This document shows positions 12,901 through 23,275 of a DNA stretch of 64,000 nucleotides, one piece after another. The position numbers were made by a program, and so were the translations under genes. The first letter of the stretch is position 1; every line of letters begins with the position of its first letter. The notes under the pieces are model-generated. The model did not search any database. It worked only from the letters and a program-made list of their open reading frames with translations, and was not told the DNA's origin. Origin of the DNA: Heliocybe sulcata (taxonomy: Eukaryota > Basidiomycota > Agaricomycetes > Gloeophyllales > Gloeophyllaceae); assembly GCA_004369045.1 (NCBI GenBank), contig ML213504.1, positions 715,508 to 779,507 on the forward strand, in the 5' to 3' direction.

Positions 12901-13075
12901 TTTAATTAGTAAAACACTTATTTTATATTATGTTTTATGTTTACTACTTTTTAATAGAGGATTAAATTAAATTAAATTAATAGCATAAGTGATTTAAAAA
13001 TTGAGATACAATTTAATATATATTTCTTGGGCAGCCCAAAATAATGAGTATAAGAATTAAAAATTAAATATGTGG
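12901..13075. other. AT-rich spacer between TCA17 and tRNA-Tyr
   Basis: Very AT-rich. It contains an ATTAA tandem run near 12960-12980 and the inverted repeat TTGGGCAGCCCAA (about 13027-13039). No gene is visible. It must hold the TCA17 promoter. Confidence 0.5.
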
Positions 13076-13168
13076 CCTTCGGTAGCTCAGTTGGAAGAGC
13101 GTCAGACTGTAATGGAAATCACGTGACTGCGCATCTGGCTGTCGCTGGTTCGATCCCGGCCCGAAGGA
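13076..13168 (+). tRNA. tRNA-Tyr(GTA) with a 20-nt intron
   Basis: The acceptor stem CCTTCGG pairs with CCGAAGG, followed by discriminator A. The D arm is AGCTCAGTTGGAAGAGC and the T arm GCTGG-TTCGATC-CCGGC. The anticodon GTA is at 13109-13111, with the stem TCAGA pairing to TCTGG. A 20-base intron (about 13113-13132) follows position 37. The mature length is 73. The sequence resembles animal tRNA-Tyr (same CCTTCG acceptor start) more than yeast tRNA-Tyr. Short T runs just downstream (near 13175 and 13215) could terminate pol III. Confidence 0.96.
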
Positions 13169-13554
13169 CGCACAATTTTGCGTTCCTCTTCGCCCGAAGG
13201 ACTGATAAAATTCTTTTTGCGACCTGATGGTATCGCGATGGCATTGCAATAGCGGGCTGTGAGGGTCTCTGCGTACGTAAGTAAGTACTTTATCCGACCT
13301 ACAAATACTGGGTGCGGCGGCGCCTGTGACTGGTCATTTTACCGCGCCTTAAGGTGAAAGCTAATTACCAGACATTACTCTAGGCGTGACGTCGACGTCA
13401 CGCGTCAAGCAATCGGAAGGCCTTCCTCCCCGGCATGTGATTGCACACTACCTGCCTCACTGTTGCTCCCATACCGGTTGTTCGCAGATACATAGAAGGC
13501 CCTGCTCACTGAGAAAGACCATTGTGCACACTAGGGCCCTGATAGCCACCCATC
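13169..13554 (+). promoter_or_regulatory. upstream region of the PMP47-like carrier
   Basis: No gene is seen in these 386 bases. They contain T-run pol III terminators just after tRNA-Tyr, then the palindrome described separately at 13384-13403, and then a C-rich stretch leading to the carrier start. Confidence 0.5.
13384..13403. promoter_or_regulatory. 20-bp perfect palindrome with two overlapping TGACGTC half-sites
   Basis: GCGTGACGTCGACGTCACGC equals its own reverse complement. It holds TGACGTC on each strand, the core bound by CREB/ATF-type bZIP factors. It lies about 150 bases before the carrier ATG. The binding role is inferred from the motif alone. Confidence 0.55.
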
Positions 13555-14750
13555 ATGTCCGATTCACTGATTCATTCCATGGCTGGTGCAGCCGGCGGTA
13601 TAGCTGCCATGACCGCTACATAGCAAGTCTCTTTTCGAACGTATGTTATAGACTCAACTGATCTTGGGTATATAGCCCTCTAATCTTCCTGTCTACGCGA
13701 GCTGCAGTAGAGACCAAGCACGAACATAAGGTCTGTATGCTGCGCGTGTCCCTACCAGACCGTCATGTCGAAACGATATCTGTAACTACAGACAACATAT
13801 CAAGCAGTACTAGACATCATCAAACGGGAAGGAGTCCTTGGTCTGTACAGTGGCCTCAACTCCAGCCTTTTAGGCATAGCAGTCACTAATGGGTAAGCTC
13901 CTCCACTGTCCTCGTGAACGGCTCATAGATGTCCCTGTAGTGCATATTACTACTTCTATGAGCGATCTCGGGGTATCATCTTGTCCTCAAGAGAAGGGAG
14001 TAAGGCGCTTAGCACCTTGGAGTCCATGCTCGCAGGCGTCATAGCTGGTGAGCACCACAGGCCTTCTCTATGCCACCCTCCCCTAACACGTTTCCCAAGG
14101 ATCCGCTACCACCATCATCAGCAACCCCATCTGGGTCGTCCAAACCACCCAAGCAACCCGCACTGTAGATTCCACCGCCGGGTCTGCAGCCCCCAAGAAA
14201 CTCAGCATCATCGAGACGGTGCAGCACATCCTCCGTAAGGACGGCGTGCAAGCGTTCTGGCGCGGTATTGGCCCGGCCCTGGTGCTGGTCATCAACCCAG
14301 TCCTACAGTACACCGTATTTGAGCAGCTCAAGAATTTTTTGATCCGTACGAGGACCGCTAAGCTCCGCGCGAGCGGGGCTGCAAGTGCCGTCGCGGTCTT
14401 GTCGGATTGGGATTTCTTCTTCCTTGGTGCACTATCGAAGCTGATTGCAACATCTTCAACGTATCCTTACATGTACGTGCGGCATTGGAGGCGGTATTGT
14501 CACACACTTCTGATCCCGGCGCTCCAGTGTCGTGAAGAGCAGACTGCAGGCTGGTCACGCAAGAGCCCTCAGATACAAGTCAACACTCGATGGGATCCTC
14601 ACCATCCTCCACGAAGAAGGCGTAGAAGGCCTGTACCGAGGAGTCGGCAGCAAACTCATCCAGAGTGTCCTAACGGCCGCGATACTCTTTGCATGCCAGC
14701 GTAGAATATACGAAATCATTAAAGCGGTAATGTCCGCCGATCTCTTCTAA
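13555..14750 (+). CDS. PMP47: peroxisomal adenine-nucleotide carrier, PMP47/SLC25A17 family
   Basis: Member of the mitochondrial carrier superfamily; this branch imports ATP (or exchanges CoA-type nucleotides) across the peroxisomal membrane. It begins MSDSLIHSMAGAAGGIAAMT, followed by ATYPLIFLSTR and KTTYQAVLDIIKREGVLGLY. The second repeat contains NPIWVVQTTQATR, the peroxisomal-branch version of the P-x-D/E-x-x carrier motif. The third repeat has STYPY, VVKSRLQ and GLYRGVGSKLIQSVLTAAI. The first intron (13623-13675) starts with GC, not GT: GCAAGT..ATATAG. Using it gives TATYPLIF in frame; no GT donor does. The second intron is 13731-13791, and a later one near 14474-14527 joins YPY to IVVKSRL. 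The stop follows SADLF. It converges on the E2 gene, 216 bases apart. Confidence 0.92.
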
Positions 14751-14966
14751 GGACAGGAGGCTGATGACCCGTTTCACAGGCTACCAGTCCAGCCCTTGTA
14801 CAATGAAACTTGTACGCAATTCCCCTATAGATTCTACCCTTAGGACAATACAGGATTCCCAGCTTGCATGCGGCTTGTACTACTACTATATGTGCAATAA
14901 TGATTACCTTCCGAGCTATAACGTATTACATCCATGCAAGCACCTTCCAAGAAGTCCTCTCATGTC

Positions 14967-17900
14967 TCAGGAGGTGCTGCCACTACCAGAGGCACCCTCG
15001 TTCTGAAGCTGGGTGAGCATCCGCTTCATCTCCTCAACGTCCGACCGCAGGCCGTTGTCGCTCGTGCCTGCCGCTGCCCCTGTTGCCTTGGTCGTGTTGT
15101 ACGAAGCACCGTCAGCAGCGATAGCGCGCCCGTCGTCTTGCGCGAGCCACTCGTCCAGCTGCTGCGAGATGGGGTTGGCCTTCAACCGGAAATGCGTCCT
15201 GATGATGTCCGCGAAGGGTTCCGGGGGGGTTTTCAAATTGCCGAGCATCTGATCACGAAGAATTGATTAGCACTGGCTCAGGATAGGGTTAGAACCAGCA
15301 CTTACTGCCGTCTTGACGACCATCCGTCGGACATTCGCAGAATCTGGGCTACATCAGCACAGGGCACGTCCTCAGGCAGTAATGAAGACTCACAAGCTTG
15401 AGATGCAGCCGTACCGGCACTGCTTGCCCATCCCGGCTCATTCAAGTAAGGTTCTTCGCAGAGAATCATCGACTGGATGGATATGAGAACCTGGATGCGT
15501 CACATTTCAGCATGGTTGGTGCGGATCTACTTCAGGAAGCACCTGTACCTGAAGCAGTGTAGACTTTCCAGACACCCAGCCAGGGCCACTCCAGGTGCCG
15601 AGCAATGACAAGCATACTTTCCCGTCCTGGAGTGCGTCTCATTAATCAATGCCTCCTGTATCAAACCAAAGCTAGACATACCGCGTATAAGTTCGGGTTA
15701 AATCTGTATTTGCCACCATTGGTCTACGAATGAGGGTAAGCTCGTAAATCGCAGTACATGATATTTGATCATACTGTCATGTACTTGACGCTGGGCGGCG
15801 ATTGATTATAGCTTGGGCCCAGGAAGATGTCGAACAAGAAGCTGTGTAAAACAGGGGCTCAGCACTATAGCTTTGGCATCTGACCGGGTATCAACCTACC
15901 AGCCGTTGTGATATCTAATGTTTTAAAATTAGATAGCAGAATTAGGCAAGGACAGACATACGTACGGAGTGCCGGCAGGTCCGGTGATCAGTGCTTTTAT
16001 AATGTCTACCCTTGTCTCGTCCACTCTTGAAAAGATAGACGAATCCCAAGCCACAGGCAAGTTCGTTGTGAGCACTGCAAGCTAAAAAACATGTCTTAGT
16101 TAAAATCCGCACCAAGACCGGAGGCCCTCACCTCTTTCGCGATGGCCAAGGAGCGTTTTGGGATATCCGAATTTGCAAGCATGCGTGCCTCATTGTTAAA
16201 GTAGAACATGTAACTCGGTGTCTGATCTTCCGCGTCTTCCTCGGAGTCGGCTGGAGGTACGGAAAGATCGCAGTACTCAAATCTGGTCTGCGTGGCCCAG
16301 TCGACGTAGATATCCCTCGTTGCCTCTTCCGTAGCTCCCGAAGCAACATGGACGGCCTCTTTCGAAGATGTTGAGATCTTCGGCAAAGACGCATGCAGAC
16401 GCTCAACGAACGCGGCCCCTTTCGTTTCGGACAGAAAGCGGTCGATGGCGTCAGCAGTTGCAAGGATACGTTTACAGAAGCCATGCAGTTTACGACTATC
16501 TTCGGGCATGTCTGGCTCCTTGCCTTTGCCTTTGGATTCGTTGGTGACTCGCTTGGCTTCCTCGGTCAGCTCCTCCTCCTCGGACTCAGGCGCCTTACGG
16601 TGTTTTTCGAGACTTTTCATGGCGGCTTGAGCCTGAATAACGAGCGACTCTAGTAGCTCTCTTGGACCTGAGCTACCTTCGTAGACGATGGTACGCTCTC
16701 GGATGGGATGGTTATTACTCCCCTTCCGCGTAGAGACACCCTTGACGGAGGCAACAACCATGATCGGCATAGCCATCATACTTGCCAGAGCTTCGTGATG
16801 AGCAATTGTCTGGATGCAAACGTAAGCGATACCTCTAAGGACATCAGTATGGTAGTTTACCTCTAACCAGTCAAATAATTCATGGTATAGGACCGAACGG
16901 TCAGACATGTCAGAGAGGGAGTCATTCTTCAAGAGAGCGCTGCAGATATGATTAAAACGCCTGCGAAGGTGCGCCAACGCAGTGGGATGCACAAGATAAT
17001 CGCTAGTGCGCCCGCCACCAGATCGGCGCAGGGAAGGCAGGTACCAACGCACAGCAGTCATCAGGTGGCCAAGCTTCTCGTCTCTAGCACGTTGCAAGTC
17101 CAGTGCTTCCAGTTGTCCAGACGTCTAAAGTTCATAAGTACGCAGATCAGTAGCCCACTCATGGGATGTACTCACATCTTCCTTTACATTACCCGCATAA
17201 CCGGTGCCGCTTTTGAGTTTCTTGGCCTTGACTGATGATGTACCGTAATAAACATCGTCATCGTCGTCAAAGGAATTAGTGAGAGGAGGCGGAGGCTGAG
17301 TGTCGGATTTCCGCTTCTTACTGTTTCCTGCGGACCCATTCTGCTCCGTCTTTCCTTCCTGAATTTGATCGGAATACATTTGCTCCACGAGGAAGAGACC
17401 GACACCAAGGACTACGCCTTGCAGGTTGGAGCAATGGAATAGGGGATCGTCAGACGTCGTAGAGCTTTCCCTTGCACCGGTAGCACTGATAGGCTCGCCA
17501 CAAGCCAGACAGAACTGCTTCTTGCATTTATTGCAATCGCGGAGGACGAGCTTGCGGAGCCGTTCTACGTACTTATTAAAATTGGGCTGTAGTTTGGGCA
17601 GAGGCGGTCAGTAACTGACTTGACGCCGACTGAGTCTCCCTCCGTTTCTTACCGGCACTACGAAGAAGTCACTCTTCTTCCTCTGCACACCTTCCCCGCA
17701 TCCATGCGGACAAGGACATTGGCCTTCGCTCAATTGGGAGTAAAGGCTGAACAAGAAGCTCTGCTCCGAGCCCTCTGGACAGCCCTTCATCCATTCGCCT
17801 TGTGTCATGAGTTTTCGTTTCTCATCCCATTGGGGAATATAGTCAGAGTCTGGTTCCTCCTCAACTTCGATGACCTCTTCCCGCCGATCCTTGGAGAAGA

Positions 17901-18648
17901 AGATACCTGAAATCTCATTAATAAAATGGCAGTATAAGCTTAATAAGAGCGCACCTGCGTAGGGATCTACGTCGGCAAGAGGTTTCCCTGGCTCCGCTCG
18001 GAAATCATCATCAGAGTCGTAGTCCGCAAAGCCGTCCACTGAAGCCCAATCAGCTTAGGGTAGAGAAGGCGAATAGCGACGCATACTATCATCTTCTTCA
18101 TCTTCCTCTCCGTCTTCCTCGTCCTCGGGTGTCTGTAGTCATGTCAGATTCATGTCTCACACATGGTAGATAATATTGAAACGCCATACTGCCGGCCTCT
18201 GGACACGCTTTGCAATCTCTCGCGTAGGGACAGCGTCAGCATTACCATTCTCTTCCATAATATGGTCGAATTTGCCATCAAAGATTTGTTCTGCAGCCTG
18301 CATGACATCCTTATATTGTCTGAGTGCCGCCCGAGCCTGAGAGGCTGTGGCACCCTAGCAGCCGTTCAGTCGCAAGTCAGCAACCCGGATACACTAGAAC
18401 GAACCATCTCTACGAGCTGCTGCACGTCTTTGTCCATACTAGCGAACAAACTGAAGAAAATGAGAGATTAGTGGAGAGGAGGTTTGGTGTGGCTGCCTCG
18501 ACGCACTTCAACTTGAAGTAGAACGATCGATGCACTCGATTACGTAAGTGAATGCTTCTTTCTTGTGCCACGTTTGGCAATCCTTGTTGGCCTCGAGCCA
18601 CATTCGGACCGCTGCGAGCAAGACGTACAACGACTTGTGGTTCGCCAT
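14967..18648 (-). CDS. large UBA-domain E2 ubiquitin-conjugating enzyme, BIRC6/UBE2O-like
   Basis: Starts MANHKSLYVLLAAVRMWLE. A UBA-like domain is read near 18440-18270 (QQLVEM, then GATASQARAALRQYKDVMQA and AEQIFDGKFD). A Cys-rich segment follows near 17700 (CPCPHGCGEG) and 17560-17420 (CNKCKKQFCLACGEP, then LFHC), looking like an IBR/RING-type zinc site. The middle region (17097-16096) contains the MTAVRWYLPSLRR and RRRFNHICSALLKN helices. Last comes a UBC fold at about 16020-15300: ALITGPAGTPY, then GKVCLSLLGTWSGPGWVSG with the catalytic Cys at codon 15614-15612, then LLQVLISIQSMILCEEPYL and NEPGW. That active-site block matches BIRC6 more than standard E2s. It ends in an acidic/Ser tail (stop 14969-14967). 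A hybrid E2 with E3-like parts is inferred. The substrate is unknown. Confidence 0.85.
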
Positions 18649-19032
18649 CTAGCGACGACCAGCAACGAGACAACACATAACAGACATAAATTATAGACAC
18701 AGACGCATAAATAGCCATCCAGGCGCCATTTACGTTGTACAACTACAAGAGTTGACGCCCATCCAAAGACAACACTCGACCGCATCACAGAAACGAGAAG
18801 TATTTCACCCGCAAGTAAAGCTACGATGCCGTCGAAAACAAGATATATAGCAGTAGCGTGGAAGATGCACCGGAAAGCGACGCGTCTACTACGAAACTGT
18901 TCAAAATAAGCAGGCAACGGTATAAGGCACCACGTACACATTGAAGACCAACCAGATCGCGATAAGCATAAAAACACGGTACTACTACTCGAACAAATCA
19001 GTCCCCCTCGTGAACCCCATGCCTCTCGTTAA
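18649..19032. other. spacer between OPY2 3' end and the E2 gene start
   Basis: These 384 bases hold the 3' end of OPY2 and the promoter of the E2 gene, both on the minus strand. No further gene or clear repeat is seen. Confidence 0.4.
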
Positions 19033-21025
19033 TCAATGCAACGTCCCGGAGGGGGCGAAGCTGTTCCTGTCCTGGTCGAATCCGAGGGGATACGACGAAA
19101 GATCGCTCGTCAACGCCAGGGTATCTAAGCTGGCGCGCTGTCTGCCTGCAAATTGGGACGACGGCGCTGGGCTGTGCTCTGGCGGGTCCATCGAGTCAAT
19201 CTGGAAGGGGAATGAACCAAGACCAGTGGACATGGCAGAGGCTTGAGAGACTGTCGACAGGCCTAAAGTACGCCGACTGCTCGTGGGAGGGTTGGTAGCT
19301 CGCGAACGAGACTTGCCGTGTCCCTGTTTCGACGAGGTGTCAGCATCGGTCGCGTTCGCAGCCTTGTCCTTGGCGAACGCCTCCTTCGCAAGAGGCGACT
19401 GCGGGGGCGTCCGAGCTGGCCGGTCAGAAATAGGAGAGGGGGGAACGAAGGGGAAGGATTCAAGAATGGAATCGGCACGAGTGGAGGCTCTGGAAACTGC
19501 AGACGATCCGGAGAACCGGTGGAAGTTGTTCCCAGTCTCCAGTCCCTGAGCCTTAGCCAGTGCTTCGGCCTGAACAAGGGCATGTAGTTGTTGTTCCTCC
19601 ATGACTCCTGGCTTATTACCCGACGGGGGAGAGACCAGCCTCCCGCTCGTCATTCTATGAATAGTTTTGGAATCAGCGCTGTTCGGCGTCGGAGGTTGTA
19701 CAACGGGGCTCGGGCTCGCCTCCCCAAGTCCGAGGTGCACTCTCGTAACACTGCCCAGTTCGGCTATGATGGTGCCCGCCTGAGTGGTTACGCTGGTGGG
19801 GCGGCTCATGCCCCCGGATTGGGCCCACGGGAGTCGAGGCTCTGTCCCATCGAAGTGCGACGAGGTAGGGTCGCTAGATGGTGGCGTACCGAAAGTTGTG
19901 ACAGAAGCGGAAGGCGATTGCTGAGGGACGTTGAACGAGCGCTGATCACTGAAAGGATCATTGCACGAGCTCTCGTCCGACTCCTTCACGTCGTCGGATG
20001 GGCCAAAAGACGTCGTGGCGAGAGGGGAGCGGACGGAAGGCCGGCTGGTTACCGACTGCGGCTTCAAGCTGTTCGAGCTCGTAGGGGTCGACGGCAAGGA
20101 GCCCGGAGCCTGGATCACTTCAGCCTTCACAACACCAAGCACCTGCCTGATGTTGCCCTTTGTAGGAGTGATGATCGTCGGCGCTTCCATGAAGTCGCTA
20201 GCATAGCTAGCATTCGTTGCCGACGTCATCGCAGAAACTCGGCGCGGGTTAGACGCTCCGGAACGCTCAGAGGCAGCATAATTGGCAGAAACAGAGTCGT
20301 TGGAGACGTTCGCGTGCTCCAAGTTGAGGTCGAGATCCGCAGACCGAGTTGGACGCGCAGGACCCGACAGCGATGAAGCTGAGGAGCCTGGCGGAACAAG
20401 AGCGATGGGAATGACATTCGTCGCCTGAGAGCCAGTCGACATAGTCTGGATCGAGTGTCGGTCCTCGAAGGGGTTGGACTGGGTAGAAGTGCGACGATAC
20501 GAGTTGTGACCGCCTTGCGATTCAGGGTCCAAATCGATAGTGCCGTCGGAAGCAGAGGAATAAACCCGGACGGTGCTGGGCTCCTGCATGACAGAAGGTG
20601 GCTTCTCGTTGGGATCAGGTCTATTCAGAACGTCTACCGCAGCCGCGGGGACCTCCTTGACCTCTGTGCCAGTCTTCGCCGCTGCCCTCTGCCTGAGCCA
20701 CCGCCTCCTATACCAAACGAAGAAGACGGCGGCAATGGCTAGGAACAGCATCACGCCAACTATCGCCCCCGCTAACGAGCCCTTGCTAACGCCGGAGCCC
20801 TTGGAGCCACTGTTGCTGGACTTAGGGATACATTGGACCGTCGGACACGTTGTGCAGGTCCTGCGGGGGTGTGAGAGTGCGAGATGAGACGTATCAGAGG
20901 GCTACGCACCTGCCGATCTGAATACAGTCTTCATTTTCAGAACAGTTACACGCAGGAGCGTCGCCGCAGTCGGCTACGAAAGGGCAGCCGTCTGTTTGTC
21001 GAGGAAGGAAGACATGATAATCCAT
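19033..21025 (-). CDS. OPY2: Opy2-like plasma-membrane anchor protein
   Basis: In yeast, Opy2 anchors Ste50 (and so Ste11) at the plasma membrane for the HOG and filamentation MAPK pathways. The N-terminal exon starts MDYHVFLPRQTDGCPFVADC and carries the Cys-rich Opy2 module (ADCGDAPACNCSENEDCIQ). After an intron near 20927-20862 it continues TCTTCPTVQCIPKSS, then a Ser/Gly linker and a single transmembrane helix (LAGAIVGVMLFLAIAAVFFV) followed by a basic stop-transfer YRRRWLRQR. The remaining roughly 550 residues are Ser/Thr/Pro-rich and cytoplasmic by this topology. There is no cleavable signal peptide, as expected for this family (N-out, type III). The tail is low complexity, so identity rests on the Cys module plus the TM helix. 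It is divergent to CAF16. Confidence 0.82.
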
Positions 21026-21586
21026 TATTGATTTATTGAGTTGAAGATGAAGGAGTGTGGGGGTTGAGGCGGATGAGGGGGCAGCTGCGAAGGCGCGCCA
21101 GCCTGCAGTGACCAGCAACGTCCAGGGTAGCGAGAGAGAGAATGACTGCCGCAGTTGAAGGAGAAACTTACTTGAGCGCGGGGGCAGACAGACGACGGCG
21201 TAGCACCGTTGCCGAGTGTCGTGATGAAACGGCTGGCCTAGACGCGGTCCTTGGCTGTGTCCAATCAACGATATCCCACATTTATCCCCTCTTTTCCAGT
21301 TATTCTTGACCATATCTATTCGTATGTCTGCCGTGTGCTGCTTATAGCTGCTTGACAGAGTTGGCATCGTCGCCGCCATCACTTGCTCAAACCCGAAACA
21401 TAATATCGGCAACCGAATCATAAGGCACCTCACACACACGCTTATTGGACTTGCATTTATCGGCATACAAGGGGCCAACGAAGGGAGACAGCCAGACATC
21501 TGTGTCGTCAAGCCTTTTGACCATCTCGCCATATCACCCCCGCCCGTCACTATCTTTGCATCTGATTTGTCGAGTTCGGATCCAAC
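21026..21586. promoter_or_regulatory. divergent promoter of OPY2 and CAF16
   Basis: 561 bases between two divergent ATGs. A pyrimidine-rich ATCCCCTCTTTTCC stretch near 21285-21300 includes CCCCT, a stress-response-element-like pentamer. The assignment is motif-only. A CA-rich run lies near 21430. No gene is visible. Confidence 0.4.
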
Positions 21587-22802
21587 ATGAGCGCTGCTGT
21601 CTGCGTCAAGAGCCTCACGTACTCGCACCAGCCGGAGGCAGCTCCAGCTTTGACCGACATCAACCTCGACCTGCCCCCCGGGTCAAGGACCATCCTTATT
21701 GGTGCAAATGGAGGTCAGTACTCAGTTACCTCGCCGTCTCATCATCTGCCAAACGTCTCATCATTCCGTCCCCAACGCCTCCTACTAGCCGGCAAATCGA
21801 CTCTTTTGCAGATTCTCGCGGGGAAGAAGTTGGTCTCGACTCCCGGTACGGATATTCGGGTGAAAGGGAAGGACGTCTTTCGCGAGTACCCTCATGGCGT
21901 TACCCACCTTGGCACGGAATGGTAAGCGACTTCATTAACTCGGAACGGCATGAGCATCGCCTCTTATCATGACGCTCCAGGGCAATGAACCCGGTTGTCC
22001 GCGGTGATATTGTCGTATCCGCATTTCTCGATTCCGTGGGCGGGTACAGGTACAAGGAGCGTAGGAATGAACTGCTAGACATCCTGGATGTGGACCTGGA
22101 CTGGCACATGCACCAGATCTCAGATGGTGAAAGGCGGCGAGTGCAATTGTGCATGGGTTTGATGCAGCCCTGGGACGTGTTGCTTCTAGATGAGGTGCGT
22201 ATTCCAGCCTGATATCTTGAATGAAGGCTGATTGTTTCTCCCCAAGGTCACCGTCGATCTCGACGTACTCGTCCGAGACGACTTGCTCGCATTCCTCAAG
22301 GCCGACAGCGAGAAACGCAAAGCCACGATAATCTGTACGCACTGCAGTCATCCTGTTTGGTTATGGGCTGACAAGAGTGTCGCAGATGCAACCCATATTT
22401 ATGACGGCTTAAACGACTTCCCAACTCATATTGCTCACATGCGCCTGGGAGCCATGGTCACTCCGCCTACTGCCTGGCCTCCTTCCCCCGAGGACGCCCA
22501 GTCGGTCGCGATCACCTCTGCTCTGGGTCCGAACCCTCTGCTGTATCACACTGCGTTGCAGTGGTTGAGGGAAGATCGAACGCACCGCAAGGAGCTGGAG
22601 ACGCAAGGACGGAAGACCAGGGGTGCTCGCATGGACCAGGTACGCTTACCATATGCATGCACCATTGTTCGCACTGAGCTCGGGTATTACAGACCGTGCC
22701 TTCGGATTCGGAGGCGTTCTACAGAAAGTAAGCCTTGGTTTCCTTCCGACCCCCATGTTACTGACAACTGTTGACCTGCGCAGATACGATTACAGCCATT
22801 AG
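21587..22802 (+). CDS. CAF16: Caf16-type soluble ABC ATPase
   Basis: Stand-alone ABC ATPase without membrane segments; yeast Caf16 associates with CCR4-NOT and Mediator components. It starts [20 protein letters not shown]. Walker A is split by an intron (about 21715-21788): exon 1 ends IGANG and exon 2 resumes with [14 protein letters not shown]. Subfamily hallmarks follow: GVTHLGTEW, a degenerate signature [13 protein letters not shown] in place of LSGGQ, Walker [16 protein letters not shown] with VTVDLD, and ATIICTHC near the switch His. The last two junctions join MDQ to [12 protein letters not shown] and then YDYSH, with stop TAG at 22800-22802. An open stretch continues past this stop in another frame (to 22860), but no splice choice connects it well. 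Confidence 0.9.
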
Positions 22803-23275
22803 GCGCGTATCAAGAGTTCAACCTCAAATGGCAGGCAAGCCCGCTGCGGATATACGATTAGAAGATCATCAGAATTGTTTCAACACCACCATCATGCCTC
22901 AACATCATGAGCAATGTGTCAGACTCTCAACGCTGTCAGCAATATGGCTCCACGTAATCAACCCAAGGTTCAAGACTACTGTAGGTTCCAACACAATCTG
23001 TATCAGTATCAACGGACCACATTGTATCTTTAGCACTTTCTTATCCTGAATGGACGCAGTCGTCATTATTCTCTGATCTCAATCAACACTGCTCTCAAGT
23101 GCTTCGTCGCAAATGTCCTGCGCCCCAGCTGGAGCTGGCTCACCACAAGTACAGGTGGCACGCTTGCACAGTTGTGGAAGAGGGCTGAACTGAGTCCAGT
23201 ATACTTAACAGAAAAGGGTAGTGCCGGTAATAGAACTCCAGGGTGCCTCCACCAATTACATACGATGCCTGTAGC
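22803..23275. other. convergent intergenic region CAF16/AIR
   Basis: 473 bases between two stop codons, holding both 3' UTRs. Open frames here are short and have no family features. Confidence 0.4.

Noticed and set aside
22803-22860. Longer Caf16 C-terminus ending SPLRIYD
   Set aside because: No splice choice connects that frame without breaking FYRK; KYDYSH with TAG is simpler.
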